Under the pieces are notes generated by a model. That model had not been told where the DNA came from, searched no databases, and worked only from the letters and a program-made list of their open reading frames with translations. From a virus, in IMG/VR virus record IMGVR_UViG_3300012931_000046, positions 1-37,907 of that record: a stretch of 37,907 nt of DNA; one strand, written 5' to 3'. Below, piece after piece: positions 35,925 through 37,907 of the stretch (positions are counted from its first letter, which is position 1; each line of letters starts with the position of its first letter). The translations under genes were made by a program, and so were the position numbers.

Positions 35925-37907
35925 ATGTCAATGGATAAAAAACAAAAACTATCCGAAGCAATAAAATCAGGAAAGATTATAGATGCAACAACAGCTTCTG
36001 TTTTTGTTATGACAGAAGATTTAAAAGAAGAAGTTGATAAAAAGATTTCTGATTTAAAAGTTGAAGTTAAAGAAAAGATTGAGCAAGAGCTTCCTAATTT
36101 AAAAACTATCCTAACAAAGATTAAGGGAGAAGATGGGAATGATGGAATTACTCCTACTGATGAAGAGCTTATTTCTTTGATTAAGCCTTTGATACCAGAA
36201 GTAAAAGACGGAAACGATGGCAAGGATTATATTCTAACAGAAAAAGATAAAAAGGAAATTGCCAAATCAATTAAAGTTCCAGTTATAGAAAAAATAATTG
36301 AAAAAACCATTGTAGAACAGCCTATTATTACTAACGAGATTAAAGAGGTTGCTGTAGCAGATACAGGAGAACAGATAGTTGATAAAATAAACGAATTACC
36401 TATTGAAGAAGAATACCAAATTGGTATAAAGCATATTTTGGGCTTAGAAGACTATTCGGAAGTTTCAAGATTAGCTAAAACTCCAAGAGGTTTTGGAGGC
36501 GGTAGCACAGCAAGAAACTTTTACCAGTTGAATGATACGCCTGATAATTATGTTGGACAAGCTCTCAAAGCTCTAAGAGTTAAGGCAGACGAAAGCGGTT
36601 TAGAATTTTTTACAGGTTCAGGACTTATTGACTGGGGAGAAATTGGTGGAACTATCACCGACCAAACTGACCTTACTACTTATCTATCAACCAACTACGT
36701 CCCCTACACAGGAGCTAATGCTGATGTTAATTTAGGTTCTCATAACTTATTAGTTGGTTCTACAGCCTCTCTCACAGACTTCCCTTTAGCTAAGATAATT
36801 GGCTCTGCGGGCAACACAGGACATACTTACACTGGAAATATAGGAACAATAGGTGAAGCCGTAGCCTCTGCAACAGACACAGCCACTGGTGTTGGAGGGG
36901 TGGCTTCTACTAATGGAGCTAATCAGGGTAGAGGAGTAGCTGGAGTAGGTAAAGTTTCAGCAACAGGGGATGGGGGTGCTTCAATTGGTGGATATTTTAG
37001 AGCAGAAGACACTCACGCAGGAGGAAGAAACATAGGATTATATGCTTTTGCTACTGGTGGTGCTTCAAATCACGCCCTTTATTTAGCAGGAGGAGATATA
37101 TATACCCCCCAACAACAAAACTGGACTTTATATGACAATTACGCTAACGCTTTAAGATTTAACTCTACAGGAAAAGCAGACATTTTAAATATAGTTACTA
37201 CAGATGGTGCAGAAGGAGTAACAATGAGTGGTACTTTAGGAGTTACAGGATTATCAACTCTAACTGGTGGACTTATTACCTCTTTTATTTCCCCATCAGC
37301 AGACTCCACAACAGCATTCCAAATCAGAAAGGCAGACAAGACCACTTCGGTTTTGAATGTAGATACGACGAATGGAAGAGTGGGTATTGGGACGACTGCA
37401 CCGGATAGTAAGTTGGCTGTTTATGGAAGCTCTGGGACTATTCAAATAGCAGCCGAATCTGGTAGCGATTACACTGCGTTTTTTGCAAACGGTACTTATG
37501 GTCCAGCAATACACTGGAAAGGAGCAACGCAGGGAGATTTGCGTTTCGGCTCCTCAACCGCTATTGACGGTACGGGTTTTTCAGAAAAAATGAGAATAAC
37601 AAGCGGCGGAAATGTAGGTATTGGCACAACTGCGCCGAACGCTAAGCTGGAATCTCTGGCAACCACTGAGCAGTTAAGATTAAGCTATGATTCTACACAC
37701 TATACTTCATTTACTATTGCTTCTAATGGTAATTTATCGTTAGGAGGAACAACTGGCAGACTTTTGCTTGGTGGAGCAACCGACGACGGCACGTCTGCTT
37801 TGCAGGTGAATGGAAGCATAAATGCTGGTTGGGGAAATACGGTTACGGGAACTAATGCTATGGCTTTTGGAGAAAGCTCAACCGCCTCAGGAAATTACTC
37901 AACCGCC
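35925..37907 (+). CDS. Tail fibre protein, N-terminal part (3' partial)
   Basis: At least 661 residues from ATG 35925 (ATG 35931 is an in-frame alternative), still open at the window end. It begins with a Lys/Glu-rich helical stalk (about 1-65), a short collagen-like GEDGNDG and DGNDG stretch, then a second charged helical part and a GGGSTARNF hinge. From about residue 240 there are beta-rich repeat modules, including two VGIGTTAP blocks, ending in an AFGESSTASGNYSTA repeat. It matches the fragment at 1-833 in repeat type. The frame ends on a complete codon at 37907 while the start fragment begins with two bases of a codon, so a direct join would not be in frame. Confidence 0.85.
   Translation, partial: MSMDKKQKLSEAIKSGKIIDATTASVFVMTEDLKEEVDKKISDLKVEVKEKIEQELPNLKTILTKIKGEDGNDGITPTDEELISLIKPLIPEVKDGNDGKDYILTEKDKKEIAKSIKVPVIEKIIEKTIVEQPIITNEIKEVAVADTGEQIVDKINELPIEEEYQIGIKHILGLEDYSEVSRLAKTPRGFGGGSTARNFYQLNDTPDNYVGQALKALRVKADESGLEFFTGSGLIDWGEIGGTITDQTDLTTYLSTNYVPYTGANADVNLGSHNLLVGSTASLTDFPLAKIIGSAGNTGHTYTGNIGTIGEAVASATDTATGVGGVASTNGANQGRGVAGVGKVSATGDGGASIGGYFRAEDTHAGGRNIGLYAFATGGASNHALYLAGGDIYTPQQQNWTLYDNYANALRFNSTGKADILNIVTTDGAEGVTMSGTLGVTGLSTLTGGLITSFISPSADSTTAFQIRKADKTTSVLNVDTTNGRVGIGTTAPDSKLAVYGSSGTIQIAAESGSDYTAFFANGTYGPAIHWKGATQGDLRFGSSTAIDGTGFSEKMRITSGGNVGIGTTAPNAKLESLATTEQLRLSYDSTHYTSFTIASNGNLSLGGTTGRLLLGGATDDGTSALQVNGSINAGWGNTVTGTNAMAFGESSTASGNYSTA
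37347..37393 (+). repeat. 47-bp fibre module repeat, copy 2
   Basis: Identical to 582-628, within the module encoding SVLNVDTTNGRVGIGT. Exact DNA identity between GC-rich and AT-rich fibre parts suggests recent recombination or duplication. Confidence 0.9.

Noticed and set aside
1-37907. Recoded stop codon (TGA or TAG as amino acid)
   Set aside because: Core genes are open without in-frame TGA or TAG, and TAA, TGA and TAG each end clear genes, so the standard code fits.
1-37907. CRISPR array, tRNA genes, integrase and reverse transcriptase (retron or DGR)
   Set aside because: No spaced identical repeats, cloverleaf, tyrosine/serine recombinase or RT motif was seen. Repeats found are paired modules, iterons or fibre blocks.

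Overview
The window looks like most of the genome of a tailed double-stranded DNA bacteriophage. It is AT-rich, every supported gene lies on the + strand, and genes are tightly packed, often overlapping by 1 to 60 nt. The virion genes run terminase small and large subunits, a small Gly/Thr-rich protein, portal, scaffold, major capsid, head-tail adaptor, Gly-rich adhesin, tail protein, internal (ejection) proteins and tail fibre. I see no tape measure, tail tube or sheath gene, so a short-tailed (podovirus-like) particle is the best guess. No integrase, DNA polymerase, RNA polymerase, tRNA or CRISPR array was found. The standard genetic code fits: TAA, TGA and TAG all end genes. The host cannot be fixed from the sequence. 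Promoters are sigma70-like (TTGACA/TATAAT), and a few strong Shine-Dalgarno sites occur among many starts that lack one. Both window ends lie inside the same tail-fibre gene, so the source molecule is probably circular or circularly permuted, with the join lost in fibre repeats.

Layout. 1-833: fibre C-terminus. 848-2631: small fibre-linked genes, a promoter-driven orphan gene, a large structured RNA and a small HNH nuclease. 2638-5950: miniproteins, a lysis cassette (papain-like peptidase, holin-like protein, lytic transglycosylase joined through a possible -1 frameshift), an HNH nuclease and a metallopeptidase-like protein. 5951-7929: replication control. Two promoters and a probable attenuator lead into a lambda-O-like initiator carrying origin-like iterons, then a DnaB-like helicase. 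7954-10751: an HNH nuclease, a DNA methyltransferase, a LAGLIDADG nuclease and a duplicated methyltransferase tail, partly bounded by a 41-bp direct repeat. 10787-18558: small early or middle genes, including NinG-like, HTH, ssDNA-binding-like, Lar-like, HNH, zinc-ribbon and one-span membrane miniproteins. 18561-37907: the late virion operon ending in the tail fibre.

The most unusual property is that nearly every intergenic gap longer than about 60 nt holds a long-range inverted repeat or multi-helix RNA: about 1955, 2638, 2963, 4785, 5485, 6068, 12663, 13123, 16861, 17172, 18591, 24634 and 25151. Several have two interleaved helices that cannot easily form together, which suggests switches, and two have their own promoters. 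Other notable points are a methyltransferase whose 3' end seems to have been replaced during homing-endonuclease invasion, a lytic transglycosylase that has a membrane anchor but no ordinary start codon, an origin inside the initiator gene, and promoters placed for leaderless mRNAs.

All calls come from reading sequence and translations by eye. No database search, folding program or GC calculation was run.
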